The translations under genes were made by a program, and so were the position numbers. Below, in pieces: positions 17,022 through 26,137 of a stretch of 64,000 bases of DNA (the stretch's first letter is position 1; each line of letters begins with the position of its first letter). This DNA is from Ruegeria_C sp040830705 (lineage in GTDB: Bacteria; Pseudomonadota; Alphaproteobacteria; Rhodobacterales; Rhodobacteraceae), in NCBI GenBank assembly GCA_040830705.1, contig JBFOME010000014.1:1-64000 (forward strand), read 5' to 3'. Under the pieces are notes generated by a model. That model searched no databases, was not told the origin of the DNA, and saw nothing but the letters and a program-made list of their open reading frames with translations.

Positions 17022-17714
17022 GTGAGCCAGAGCGCATCGAAAAAGCAACGCCGCACCGCCAGCGAAGAGGGTCTTGCCGCCTTCGGCGCTGAGGTACGTC
17101 AGCTACGCAAAGCGCGCCAGATGACCCTGGCCGAGCTTGCAAAAAGCAGCGGTGTGTCGATCAGCCACCTCAGCGCAATCGAACGTGGTACCGTCAGCGC
17201 GTCGCTCAACAAGATTTCACAGATTGCAGATGCGCTTGGCGTGCCCGAGGAGTGGTTCTTTAATCACCGCCCCGGCTCTGGCCCGCTTGAGCGCGCTTAT
17301 GTCGTAAGGCAGTCCAATCGCCGAAATCTGAACCTTCTGTATGACGAGCCGATCGAACAGTCCGGCTATTCAGACCAATTGCTGTCCAGTTCCATCGGTG
17401 GAGGTTTCTGTTTGGGCATCTCGGACTATCGCCCCTATTCCGAGCAGGTTGTCGACCAGTATTTCTCGCGCGATGGCGAGATGCACGGTGTAGTGCTGGA
17501 CGGTGAGCTGGAACTGGTGCTGGAGACCGAAACCGTTACCCTGCGCACAGGCGACAGTTTCAGTTTCCCCGGTGAAATCCTGCACGTCCTGCGCAATGTC
17601 ACCGATCAACCCGCACGCATGATCTGGGTGAACTCGCCCGTGATCATTCCAAGATTCTCAGCCCTCGGCGCTGCAGAGTTACTGCCACAGTCACACAAGA
17701 AAAAGAACGGATAA
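17022..17714 (+). CDS. XRE-family regulator with C-terminal cupin domain 2
   Basis: 230 aa, GTG start with GAGAGGA upstream. The helix-turn-helix is at about 23-80 (VRQLRKARQMTLAELAKSSG, ISHLSAIERGTVSASLNKIS) and the cupin at about 150-215 (GEMHGVVLDGELELVLE, LRTGDSFSFPGEILHVLRN). It is a paralogue of the regulator at 14193, with many shared blocks such as DQLLSSSIGG and SPVIIPR. It stands 91 bases before the ABC transporter operon and probably controls it in response to the imported compound. Confidence 0.9.
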   Translation: MSQSASKKQRRTASEEGLAAFGAEVRQLRKARQMTLAELAKSSGVSISHLSAIERGTVSASLNKISQIADALGVPEEWFFNHRPGSGPLERAYVVRQSNRRNLNLLYDEPIEQSGYSDQLLSSSIGGGFCLGISDYRPYSEQVVDQYFSRDGEMHGVVLDGELELVLETETVTLRTGDSFSFPGEILHVLRNVTDQPARMIWVNSPVIIPRFSALGAAELLPQSHKKKNG

Positions 17715-17805
17715 CGCCTGCTGGCACCTGACGTCACGGGCACCTGCCCGCAATCAACCAAACCGGGCAGTCGCTCGGACGCAAAGACAAACAGGGAGTA
17801 AGCAA

Positions 17806-19365
17806 ATGAGTTCGATTTTCAAAGGAGACGTATCCAGACGGTCTGTTTTGGCCGGTGCCGGTGCCTTTGGGGCAGCCAGTCTGGCCTTTCCGCATATGGC
17901 GGTCAGCGCCGATGGATCGGTCCTGACCATCCGGTCATACAGCGATTTGCAGGTATTGGACCCAGCTTTCTGGCTGGCCCTTCCCGAGGCCGACATTATG
18001 CGGTCGATCTATGCGCCACTGGTGTCGAACCAGCAAGGCGACGAGTGGAACTGGCGCCCGGTCGCTGTCGAAAGCATCGAACAACTGGACGACCTGACTA
18101 TCGCCTTCAAACTACGTGACAACATTGGCTTCTCCGATGGATTTGGCCAGATGACCGCTGACGACGTCAAGTTCTCGATCGAACGCATCGCTGATCCGGC
18201 CAATGAAAGCCCCTATGCCGGTGACTGGAGCGCCCTGAAAGAGGTCGAAGTCAAAGACGATCTCTCGGGCCTGATTCACCTAAAGAACAAGTTCGTGCCG
18301 CTTTGGACAACGACGCTTCCGACACCTGCATCCTGCATCGTGTCGCGCAAAGCCGTCGAGGAAATCGGCGGCAAGATCGGATCTGAGCCGGTGGCGCAAT
18401 CCGGCCAGTACATTCTGACCGAATGGGTGCCCAAGCAGAAGACCGTTCTGAAACGCAACCCGGACTGGGCGTATGAGCCGGGCGGGTACGAGGAAATCCA
18501 TATCCTGCCGATCGAAGACCCCTCGACCGCCGAGCTAGGTTTTGAAGCAGGTGATCTAGACTACACCTGGACCTCGGTTTCGTCGCTGCCGCGGCTAAAG
18601 GAAAACCCGCCCGCAGGTTCAATTGTCGAAGAGAAACCTTCGCTGGCCTATGTCTGGCTGGGAATGAACCAGGACAACGAGGCACTAAAGGATGTCCGCA
18701 TCCGCCGCGCTATCCAACATGCAATTGATCGGCAAACAGTTGTTGATGCGGCCTACTTTGGAGCAGCAGCCGTGGGCAACGGCATCATCGCACCCGGTCT
18801 GCCCGGCAGCCGGGACAGCGTGACCTACGACTATGACCCTGACAAGGCACGCGAATTGCTGGCCGAAGCGGGTGCGGAGGGCATGACTGTTACCTTGGAC
18901 ATCCTGAACCAGTCTGAACGTCTGACGGCAGCTCAGGTCATTCAAGCCAATCTGGCCGAGGTCGGCGTCACCTGTGAGATCAAGCAGAACGATAGTGGCA
19001 CCTTCTGGACGCTGGGCTCAAAGGACGGCGATTACTTCATGAACCTTCAACTGGTGCTCAGCCGGTTCTCGATGAACCCCGATCCGAGCTGGGCGACGGT
19101 CTGGTTCACTCCGGAACAGGTTGGCGTCTGGAATTGGGAACGCTTCAGCAACGAAGAATACAAGGCCCTGCACGAAGAAGGTCTGGTCGAAAGCGATCCG
19201 GCCAAGCGCGATGAGATCTACAAGAAGATGCAGGGTCTCATGGATGAAAGCGGTTGCTATGTCTTCCTGACGCATGAGGTGGTGGGTCTGATCCATAAGG
19301 ACACGGTCAGCCCGGGTCTCAAGCCCAATGGCGAGCCGCTGCTGCCGCTGTTCAAACCCGCCTGA
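17806..19365 (+). CDS. ABC transporter substrate-binding protein, family 5 (peptide type)
   Basis: 519 aa. A twin-arginine signal is present: SRRSVLAGAGAFGAAS at 10-25, cleavage near AVSA. The mature protein has the DppA/OppA-like pattern (LDPAFWLALPEADIMRSIYAPLVS, DDVKFSIERIADP, KDVRIRRAIQHAIDRQTV). Family 5 proteins bind di- or oligopeptides, glutathione, nickel or modified peptides; ligand not predictable. First gene of a binding protein-two permeases-two ATPases-hydrolase operon. GGGAG precedes the ATG. Confidence 0.92.
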   Translation: MSSIFKGDVSRRSVLAGAGAFGAASLAFPHMAVSADGSVLTIRSYSDLQVLDPAFWLALPEADIMRSIYAPLVSNQQGDEWNWRPVAVESIEQLDDLTIAFKLRDNIGFSDGFGQMTADDVKFSIERIADPANESPYAGDWSALKEVEVKDDLSGLIHLKNKFVPLWTTTLPTPASCIVSRKAVEEIGGKIGSEPVAQSGQYILTEWVPKQKTVLKRNPDWAYEPGGYEEIHILPIEDPSTAELGFEAGDLDYTWTSVSSLPRLKENPPAGSIVEEKPSLAYVWLGMNQDNEALKDVRIRRAIQHAIDRQTVVDAAYFGAAAVGNGIIAPGLPGSRDSVTYDYDPDKARELLAEAGAEGMTVTLDILNQSERLTAAQVIQANLAEVGVTCEIKQNDSGTFWTLGSKDGDYFMNLQLVLSRFSMNPDPSWATVWFTPEQVGVWNWERFSNEEYKALHEEGLVESDPAKRDEIYKKMQGLMDESGCYVFLTHEVVGLIHKDTVSPGLKPNGEPLLPLFKPA

Positions 19366-19419
19366 TCCACGCAAACGGGCGGCGCATGACCGCCGCCCGC
19401 ACGCCTATAGGGGGCGCGT

Positions 19420-20364
19420 ATGCTGAGCTATTTTATCAAACGGCTTGGGCTGGCTGCTGCGATCGTGTCGGTCGCCATGTTCCTGCTGTTTTGCATGATC
19501 TACCTGATCCCCGGCGACCCGGCCTCGGTCGCGCTGGGGCCACGGGCAACCGAGGAAATGCGCGCCGCCCTGCGCGAGAAGATGGGGCTGAACCAGCCGG
19601 TTCTGGTTCAGTTCTGGAATTTCTATATCGGGGCATGGACCGGAGATCTCGGCGATGAGGTTCTGTCGGGCCGTCCCGTGACCACGGTCGTGTTCGAGCA
19701 ACTGCCCTACACGCTGGCGCTGATCGTTGGCGGCATCACTTGGTCGGTGGCCTTGGGCATTCCGCTGGGTTGCTGGGCGGCTGTCAGCCGTGGCAGCTGG
19801 GCCGACCGGGTTGTCGGCATCCTGTCGGTGGCCGTGATCGCTGTGCCGTCCTTTGTCATCGCGATTTATGCCCTGCTGATCTTTGCGGTTGAACTGCGTT
19901 GGCTGCCTGCCATCGGCGCCGGCGAACCCGGAAACCTAGGAGATCAGCTCACGCACCTGATCCTGCCCTCGCTTGCGGTTGGGCTCGGCTGGGTGGGTTA
20001 CATTGCCCGCATGGTCCGTGCCTCGATGCTCGAAGTGCTTGAGGCCAGCCATATCCGCACCGCGCGCGCCTTTGGCCTGCCGGATCGGACGATCACCTAC
20101 CGCTATGCCCTGTCGATTGCGATCCTGCCCACGGTCACCTTGCTGGGCGTGGGCATCGGTCAGATGCTTTCCTCGGCTGTCTTTGCCGAGATCGTCTTTG
20201 CCCGCCCCGGTGTCGGCAAGCTGGTCTATGACGCCATCCTGACCCGCAACTTCCCCATCGTGACGGGCACCGTTCTGATCACGACCGTCCTGTTCGTTCT
20301 GCTTAACCTGTTGGCAGACCTCATTATCGGAGCTTTGGATCCCCGTGTCAGAAGCAGTTTCTAA
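19420..20364 (+). CDS. ABC transporter permease (DppB-like)
   Basis: 314 aa, about six membrane spans. It begins MLSYFIKRLGLAAAIVSVAM, the usual DppB/GsiC start, and has IPGDPASVALGP in the first periplasmic loop. The cytoplasmic EAA loop lies in VLEASHIRTARAFGLPDRTI (about 205-225). It pairs with the second permease, whose start overlaps its end by 20 bases. Confidence 0.94.
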   Translation: MLSYFIKRLGLAAAIVSVAMFLLFCMIYLIPGDPASVALGPRATEEMRAALREKMGLNQPVLVQFWNFYIGAWTGDLGDEVLSGRPVTTVVFEQLPYTLALIVGGITWSVALGIPLGCWAAVSRGSWADRVVGILSVAVIAVPSFVIAIYALLIFAVELRWLPAIGAGEPGNLGDQLTHLILPSLAVGLGWVGYIARMVRASMLEVLEASHIRTARAFGLPDRTITYRYALSIAILPTVTLLGVGIGQMLSSAVFAEIVFARPGVGKLVYDAILTRNFPIVTGTVLITTVLFVLLNLLADLIIGALDPRVRSSF

Positions 20365-21223
20365 CCCCGCCCCCGGGCGCATGGCCGAGCTGTGGCGCCC
20401 GATCCGCAAAATCCTGCGCGAACCATTGGGCGCGCTGGGACTGTTCCTTGTGCTGTTTGTCATCTTCGGCGCAGTTTTTGCCGATCTTCTGACCGGCTGG
20501 GACCCGACCAAGATCAACCCGCGTGACCGATTTCAGGGTCCGAGTGGCGAACACCTTATGGGCACCGATCAACTCGGCCGCGACCTGTTCTCGCGCGTGC
20601 TTTACGGTGGACGGATCGCCCTGTTCGTCGCTCTGGTCTCGACCGCCGTGTCTCTGGTGATAGGCATCATACTGGGTCTTATCGCAGGATACGGCCCCCG
20701 CTGGCTAGACAACCTGATGATCCTGCTCTTCGACGCGATGAAGAGCTTTCCCACCGTGATGCTGGCCCTTGCGCTGGTGACGCTGATGGGCCCCTCGCTG
20801 ACCGCCGTGATGGTCGTCGTTGTTCTGGTCACAGTGCCCGGATACGCGCGGATCATCCGAACCCAGACCATTGCACTGAAAACCTCGGAATACGTCACTG
20901 CTGCGCAAAGCATGGGCGCTTCGTCGGCTCGTATCCTGCGGGTGCATATTCTGCCGAATGTGATCGGACCGCTGGTTATCCTCGCGTCGATGGACATCCC
21001 TGTTGTCATCGGGATTGAGGCGGGGATGAGCTTTCTTGGCCTCGGCGTGCGCCCCCCGACCCCAAGCTGGGGCTCGATCCTGAATGACGGTTTCACCAAT
21101 ATCCGCGATACCGCCTGGATCGCCATCGCGGGCGGCGTGCCGATCATAGTCACAACGCTGGGCTTTACCTTCCTGGGTGAGACGCTGCGGGACGTATTCG
21201 ATCCCAGGCTGAAAGGGCGCTGA
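20345..21223 (+). CDS. ABC transporter permease (DppC-like)
   Basis: 292 aa with GTG start at 20345 inside the end of the DppB-like gene; a GGAG lies 12 bases upstream and no better start is seen. DppC hallmarks are present: DRFQGPSGEHLMGTDQLGRD in the N-terminal region, EAA loop SEYVTAAQSMGASSARIL, and LPNVIGPLVILASMDIP. Its stop overlaps the ATPase start by one base. Confidence 0.94.
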   Translation: MSEAVSNPAPGRMAELWRPIRKILREPLGALGLFLVLFVIFGAVFADLLTGWDPTKINPRDRFQGPSGEHLMGTDQLGRDLFSRVLYGGRIALFVALVSTAVSLVIGIILGLIAGYGPRWLDNLMILLFDAMKSFPTVMLALALVTLMGPSLTAVMVVVVLVTVPGYARIIRTQTIALKTSEYVTAAQSMGASSARILRVHILPNVIGPLVILASMDIPVVIGIEAGMSFLGLGVRPPTPSWGSILNDGFTNIRDTAWIAIAGGVPIIVTTLGFTFLGETLRDVFDPRLKGR

Positions 21224-22209
21224 TGACCACTCTTCGCATAGACAACCTAAACGTCAGCTTCTCAACCGAGGCCGGACCGCTGCACGCGCTGAAAAACGTC
21301 AGCTTTGATGTGCCCGAAAACCGGATCGTGGGTATCGTCGGCGAATCTGGCTGCGGAAAGTCGACGCTGATCAACGCCATTCTGGGCCTGTTGGCCGACA
21401 ATGGCAGCATCGACAGCGGGTCGATCCTGTTTGAAGGCCAGGATGAACTCACCAAATTGCCTCCGTCGCGAATGCGAGATCTGCGCGGACCGCGTATCGC
21501 CACGGTCTTTCAGGACCCGATGGGCGCGCTGAACCCAGTGATCTCCGTCGGCAAGCAGATGCTGAACATCCAGTATCGCTCAACCCTGTCGAAAGAGGAA
21601 AAGCTGAACCGCGCGGTCGAGATGCTGGAACTTGTCCGAATTCCCGATGCTCGCGCGGCGTTGTCGCGCTACCCGCACCAGTTCTCGGGCGGGATGAAGC
21701 AGCGGATCGCCATCGCCATGGCCCTGATGATGGAGCCCGCTCTTTTGATCGCGGATGAGCCGACTACAGCACTGGACGCAACGCTGGAGGTGACGACGAT
21801 TGAACTGCTCAAAGACCTGCAGCAAAAGATCGGCTGTTCGGTCATGTTCATCTCGCATCACCTTGGGGTCATTGCCGAGCTTTGTGACGACGTGGTGGTC
21901 ATGTATGCGGGCGAGGTGGTCGAACGCGGAACCGTCCGACAGATCTTTCAGGACCCTCGCCACCCTTACACAGCGCGGTTGCTGGAATGCGACCCCGCGC
22001 GACAAAGCGAACGCACGCGGCATTTGCCAACAATACCCGGCGAAATTCCCGACCTGCGCGCCCGTCCCGCCGGTTGCATCTTTGCAAATCGCTGCGACCG
22101 GATCAGCGACGTTTGTTCAAAACCGCCGCCCGAAGAAGCCATCGGGGACGGCCATGTTGCAAGGTGCTTCGTCGCCAATACACCAATTGAAACCGGAGTG
22201 AGCGCATGA
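21223..22209 (+). CDS. ABC transporter ATP-binding protein (DppD-like)
   Basis: 328 aa. Walker A is GESGCGKST (40-48), the signature is FSGGMKQRIAIAMAL, and Walker B is LLIADEPTTALD followed by the switch histidine in FISHHLG. The C-terminal oligopeptide-transporter extension carries HPYTARLLEC and the cysteine cluster CIFANRCD...C, which in related DppD proteins can bind an iron-sulfur cluster. It is overlapped 4 bases by the next ATPase gene. Confidence 0.95.
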   Translation: MTTLRIDNLNVSFSTEAGPLHALKNVSFDVPENRIVGIVGESGCGKSTLINAILGLLADNGSIDSGSILFEGQDELTKLPPSRMRDLRGPRIATVFQDPMGALNPVISVGKQMLNIQYRSTLSKEEKLNRAVEMLELVRIPDARAALSRYPHQFSGGMKQRIAIAMALMMEPALLIADEPTTALDATLEVTTIELLKDLQQKIGCSVMFISHHLGVIAELCDDVVVMYAGEVVERGTVRQIFQDPRHPYTARLLECDPARQSERTRHLPTIPGEIPDLRARPAGCIFANRCDRISDVCSKPPPEEAIGDGHVARCFVANTPIETGVSA

Positions 22210-23207
22210 ACCGCGATCCCATTCTCAAGGTCAAAGATGTGCAGGTTTCATTTCCGGTCGGTGGGCTGGGGCGCCGCAATGCGATCCTCGGCGTGGCCGG
22301 GGTGAGCTTTGAGGTCAATCGCGGTGAAACCTTTGCATTGGTTGGAGAAAGCGGATCAGGCAAAACAACGCTCGCACGGGCCGTGAACGGCTTGCAGGAG
22401 ATCAGCGCCGGAACCATAACGTTTGAGGACCAGCGTATTGACGAGCTGGACCGAAAGGCAATGAAGCCGGTGCGCAAGCGCATGTCGATGATGTTTCAGG
22501 ATCCTGTAGGGTCTCTTTCGCCTCGGATGACCGTGGGCGATCTGGTCACCGAGCCGTTCCGTATCCACGGTATCGAGGGTCGAAATCTGCGGGAAGAGGC
22601 TGCGCGCCTGCTGACGCTCGTGGGATTGCCTACAAGTTTCGCATCACGCTTTCCACACCAGTTGTCGGGTGGACAGGCCCGACGGGTCGGTGTCGCACGC
22701 GCCATCGCGCTGGACCCGGCACTGATCATCGCGGATGAGCCCACAGCCGGTCTGGACGTGTCGGTACAGGGCGAGGTTCTGAACCTGCTGAACGACCTGC
22801 GCGAGCGGCTTGGGCTGGCCATGGTTATCATCACGCACAATCTGCATGTGGTGCATCATGTCGCCGACCGGACCGCAGTCATGTATCTTGGTCGCTTTGT
22901 CGAAGCCGGAGACACCGAAGAAGTGTTCGGCGCGCCGCAACATCCCTATACGGCGGCGCTTCTGTCAGCCAACCCCGAGCCTGACCCCGACAAGACCCAT
23001 GACCGGATCACGCTTCCCGCTGAAGTCCCCTCGCTGCTTGCCCGCCCAACGGGATGCGAGTTCCACACCCGCTGCCCATGGGTGCAATCGCGATGCCGCG
23101 TGGATGCGCCTGAACGGCAGGTGACAAACGGCCGCGCGGTCGCTTGTCATTTCCCTCTGGAACCCGGTGCCCGACCGCCGGAAACGGCGGAAAGGGCCGC
23201 GTCATGA
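22206..23207 (+). CDS. ABC transporter ATP-binding protein (DppF-like)
   Basis: 333 aa. Walker A is GESGSGKTT (47-55), the signature is LSGGQARRVGVARAIALDP, Walker B is LIIADEPTAGLD, and the switch is ITHNLHVVHHV. The C-terminal HPYTAALLSANP and C-x-F-H-T-R-C motif are typical of this class. It forms the heterodimeric ATPase with the preceding gene. The following CocE-type gene starts within its stop codon (ATGA), tying transport to hydrolysis of the substrate. Confidence 0.95.
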   Translation: MNRDPILKVKDVQVSFPVGGLGRRNAILGVAGVSFEVNRGETFALVGESGSGKTTLARAVNGLQEISAGTITFEDQRIDELDRKAMKPVRKRMSMMFQDPVGSLSPRMTVGDLVTEPFRIHGIEGRNLREEAARLLTLVGLPTSFASRFPHQLSGGQARRVGVARAIALDPALIIADEPTAGLDVSVQGEVLNLLNDLRERLGLAMVIITHNLHVVHHVADRTAVMYLGRFVEAGDTEEVFGAPQHPYTAALLSANPEPDPDKTHDRITLPAEVPSLLARPTGCEFHTRCPWVQSRCRVDAPERQVTNGRAVACHFPLEPGARPPETAERAAS

Positions 23208-25222
23208 CTGAAATAGACGTCATTGAAACCGTGTGGATACCGATGCCGGACGGCACACGGCTCGCAGCGCGGCTTTGGTTGCCGGAAGGGGCCAATTCCA
23301 CCCCCATGCCCTGTATTCTGGAATATATCCCCTATCGCCGCCGGGACCGCACGCGGATGCGCGACGAGAGCATGCATCCATATTTCGCAGCCGCCGGATA
23401 TGCATCGATCCGCGTGGACATCCGGGGGTATGGCGACAGTGATGGGGTCGCCGAGGATGAGTATTCCAATCAGGAAATTCAGGATGGCCATGACATCATC
23501 CAATGGATAGCTGCTCAGGACTGGTGCGACGGCAATGTCGGCATGTTTGGTAAAAGCTGGGGGGCGTATAACGCGTTCCAGGTCGCGGCGACGCGCCCGC
23601 CGGCGCTAAAGGCGATCGCCCCGGTCATGGGAACGGATGACAGGTGGCGTGAAGATATCCATTTCTACGGCGGATGTCTGGCCAACGACAATTTCTGGTG
23701 GGGCTCGATCATGCAGCTCTATAATGCGATGCCCCCCGATCCCGAGATCGTCGGTGCCGATCGGTGGATCGACATGTGGCGCGAACGGCTGGAAGGCGCG
23801 CGCTTCTGGCCCGCAATGTGGCTGGAACACCAGACCCATGACGACATGTGGCGGCGCGGGTCAATCTGCGAGAACTATTCGGATGTCGATATCCCGGTGT
23901 ATTTCTTCGGCGGGTGGATGGACCTATACCGCGATACCCCATTCCGCATCGCCGAGCACCTCAAAGGCCCCGTCAAAATCCTGATGGGACCTTGGGCGCA
24001 TCTCTACCCTCATGAAGGGATCCCCGGACCAAAAGCCGATTTTGTCGGCGAAGTCATTCGTTTTTGGGACCACTGGCTGAAGGGAAGAGACACCGGGCTA
24101 ATGGACGAACCCCCGCTGCGGTTTTTCCTGCAGGACAGCGCCGAGCCGTCCGGCACCCACCTGCAGCGAACAGGACGCTGGGTCGAAGAACCGAGTTGGC
24201 CGTCGCCCAATGTCACCGCGCAGACGTTGTGGCTGAATAACCTGAGTCTGGACAAGACCGCTGACGACGGAGCTGAAATGTCCATTTGCTCTCCACAAAC
24301 CTTCGGAGCAGCTGCGGGCGACATGTGCTCGTTCGCCATTCCTGGCGATATGGCAACGGATTGCCGGATTGACGCGGGGGGCGCATTGCAGTTCAAGGGA
24401 TCGCCGCTGACTGAGCCGCTCGACCTTTTGGGCCAGCCGAGTGTTGATCTGACGGTCGCCGCCGACCGACCGCAGGGATTTGTCTCGGCGTTGCTGGTCG
24501 ATGAGGCCACCGATGGCGCGCAAACCCTGATCGCCAGGGGGTTTTGCAATCTCAACCACCGCGACAGCGACACCCGACCTACCCCAATCACACCCGGCGA
24601 AAACATGTCTGTTACGGTTCCTCTCTATGGGACCGGCTATCGGGTGCCAAAAGGTCACCGGGTCGTTTTGCAGATCGCCTCAACCTACTGGCCCGTCCTT
24701 TGGCCCGCGCCCGAACCGGTAACGCTCATAATCCGGCCCGGCACTTCCCGGTTGACCTTGCCCGTCCGAACCCAACCCGAACACGCCGCTGAACCGCGCC
24801 CAATGCCGGAACCGGCGGCCCCGGATGTCACTCCGAGAAAGACCCACGTTCGCGAGGGTTCAATGGAACGTTCAGTCCACACCGACCTGACGACCGGCCA
24901 AGTGACCCATCGCTTCTTCCTGGATGGCGGTGTGTTCGGCCCTGTGGGGGATTTCCGCCTCGATGACATTGGGACGGTGCTAAGTGATGTGTCAGACCGA
25001 CAATACACGATCCATCCAAGCGATCCGTTATCGGCCGTCTCCACCATGGAGCAAACAGCCGGTTTCGACCGGGAAGACTGGTCCGCGAAAATCTGGACAT
25101 ATTCCGAACAAAGGGCGACATCGAGTGAATTTCACCTGATCTCACGGCTCAAGGCGTGGTCGAGTGAAGAACTGATCTTTGAAGAAGAACAAACGCACGT
25201 CATCCCCCGCAATGGCATGTGA
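23204..25222 (+). CDS. CocE/NonD family hydrolase (peptidase S15-type) 2
   Basis: I use ATG 23204 (MTEIDVIETVWIPMPDG, 672 aa); its ATGA overlaps the stop of the ATPase gene and AAAGGG lies upstream. The nucleophile S118 is in GMFGKSWGAYNAF, preceded by IRVDIRGYGDSDG. The C-terminal beta-rich domain (about 340-660) is complete. Like the enzyme at 12063 it should cleave an ester or amide acyl bond. Being the sixth gene of the ABC operon, it very likely acts on the imported compound in the cytoplasm (no signal peptide). Confidence 0.88.
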   Translation: MTEIDVIETVWIPMPDGTRLAARLWLPEGANSTPMPCILEYIPYRRRDRTRMRDESMHPYFAAAGYASIRVDIRGYGDSDGVAEDEYSNQEIQDGHDIIQWIAAQDWCDGNVGMFGKSWGAYNAFQVAATRPPALKAIAPVMGTDDRWREDIHFYGGCLANDNFWWGSIMQLYNAMPPDPEIVGADRWIDMWRERLEGARFWPAMWLEHQTHDDMWRRGSICENYSDVDIPVYFFGGWMDLYRDTPFRIAEHLKGPVKILMGPWAHLYPHEGIPGPKADFVGEVIRFWDHWLKGRDTGLMDEPPLRFFLQDSAEPSGTHLQRTGRWVEEPSWPSPNVTAQTLWLNNLSLDKTADDGAEMSICSPQTFGAAAGDMCSFAIPGDMATDCRIDAGGALQFKGSPLTEPLDLLGQPSVDLTVAADRPQGFVSALLVDEATDGAQTLIARGFCNLNHRDSDTRPTPITPGENMSVTVPLYGTGYRVPKGHRVVLQIASTYWPVLWPAPEPVTLIIRPGTSRLTLPVRTQPEHAAEPRPMPEPAAPDVTPRKTHVREGSMERSVHTDLTTGQVTHRFFLDGGVFGPVGDFRLDDIGTVLSDVSDRQYTIHPSDPLSAVSTMEQTAGFDREDWSAKIWTYSEQRATSSEFHLISRLKAWSSEELIFEEEQTHVIPRNGM

Positions 25223-25266
25223 CAAAACACAAAGTCGTTGCTGACCGCTGCTAACGGAGAATGCTG

Positions 25267-26121
25267 ATGCCAGCCTTTCTTGAATTCGAACCTGAGGTCG
25301 AGACACATCAACTGACCGCAAACGGCGTCAGCATGCGGGTTGTCACGCAAGGCGAAGGGCCACCCGTCGTGTTTGTACCCGGCGGAGATCAGACCGCCGA
25401 AGCGTATTCAGAGCAGTTTTCGCGCCTGTCCGGCAGCTTTAGGTGCATCTCCTATGATCCACGTGGCGCGGGCGCGACCCAATCTCCCGCACCACCCTGG
25501 ACAATGCAAGATTACGCCGCCGATTGCGCCGCTGTCATTGATGCCTTTGCAGACGGGCTGGCTGCGGTTTGCGGATTGTCGCTGGGCGGGCTGGTGACAC
25601 AGCAAACCGCCATAGATTTCCCCGGCAAGGTCCGACTGGCCGTTCCCATGGGCACTTCTGCGTATATCGACGGGTTCACGCGCGACTGGATGCAAGCCGA
25701 GATTGATTTGCGCAAAGACGGGATCGTCCTGCCCGATTACTTTCTTGCGCCACACTATGCTGTCTACGCCTTCCCGGCCAAAGCGCTGCACGAACCCGAT
25801 CTATGGGAACAGCTCAAAGCCTCTTACACCGAGCGCTTTCGCGATCGGGATCCGCAAGCAACGATTGTTCAATGGGAAGCCTGTCTTGAATTCGACTGCC
25901 GCGAGGCGTTAAGGACCTGCCCCGTTCCGATGCATGTCATTGCTTTTTCCGAGGACGTTCAAACCGCACCGTCCATGTGCAAGGTGGTTTCGGATTTGGC
26001 GCCGAATGGCGTGTTTCACGAAATACCCGGGCTGGGACATGTTTCCATGACGCGACACAAACCCGAGATCGTCGCGGCTAAGTTAAATGAAATCCTGACA
26101 GCCGAGCTGGTGTATTCCTAA
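25267..26121 (+). CDS. Alpha/beta hydrolase
   Basis: 284 aa from ATG 25267, which has GGAGA at good spacing (an ATG two codons earlier lies too close to it). The nucleophile elbow is CGLSLGGLV (S about 105), the oxyanion region is VFVPGGDQTAE, and the catalytic histidine is in GLGHVSMTRH. The pattern resembles 3-oxoadipate enol-lactonase-like or esterase-type members. It follows the CocE gene by 44 bases on the same strand and probably continues the operon. Confidence 0.85.
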   Translation: MPAFLEFEPEVETHQLTANGVSMRVVTQGEGPPVVFVPGGDQTAEAYSEQFSRLSGSFRCISYDPRGAGATQSPAPPWTMQDYAADCAAVIDAFADGLAAVCGLSLGGLVTQQTAIDFPGKVRLAVPMGTSAYIDGFTRDWMQAEIDLRKDGIVLPDYFLAPHYAVYAFPAKALHEPDLWEQLKASYTERFRDRDPQATIVQWEACLEFDCREALRTCPVPMHVIAFSEDVQTAPSMCKVVSDLAPNGVFHEIPGLGHVSMTRHKPEIVAAKLNEILTAELVYS

Positions 26122-26137
26122 GAGACTTGGCCACATC

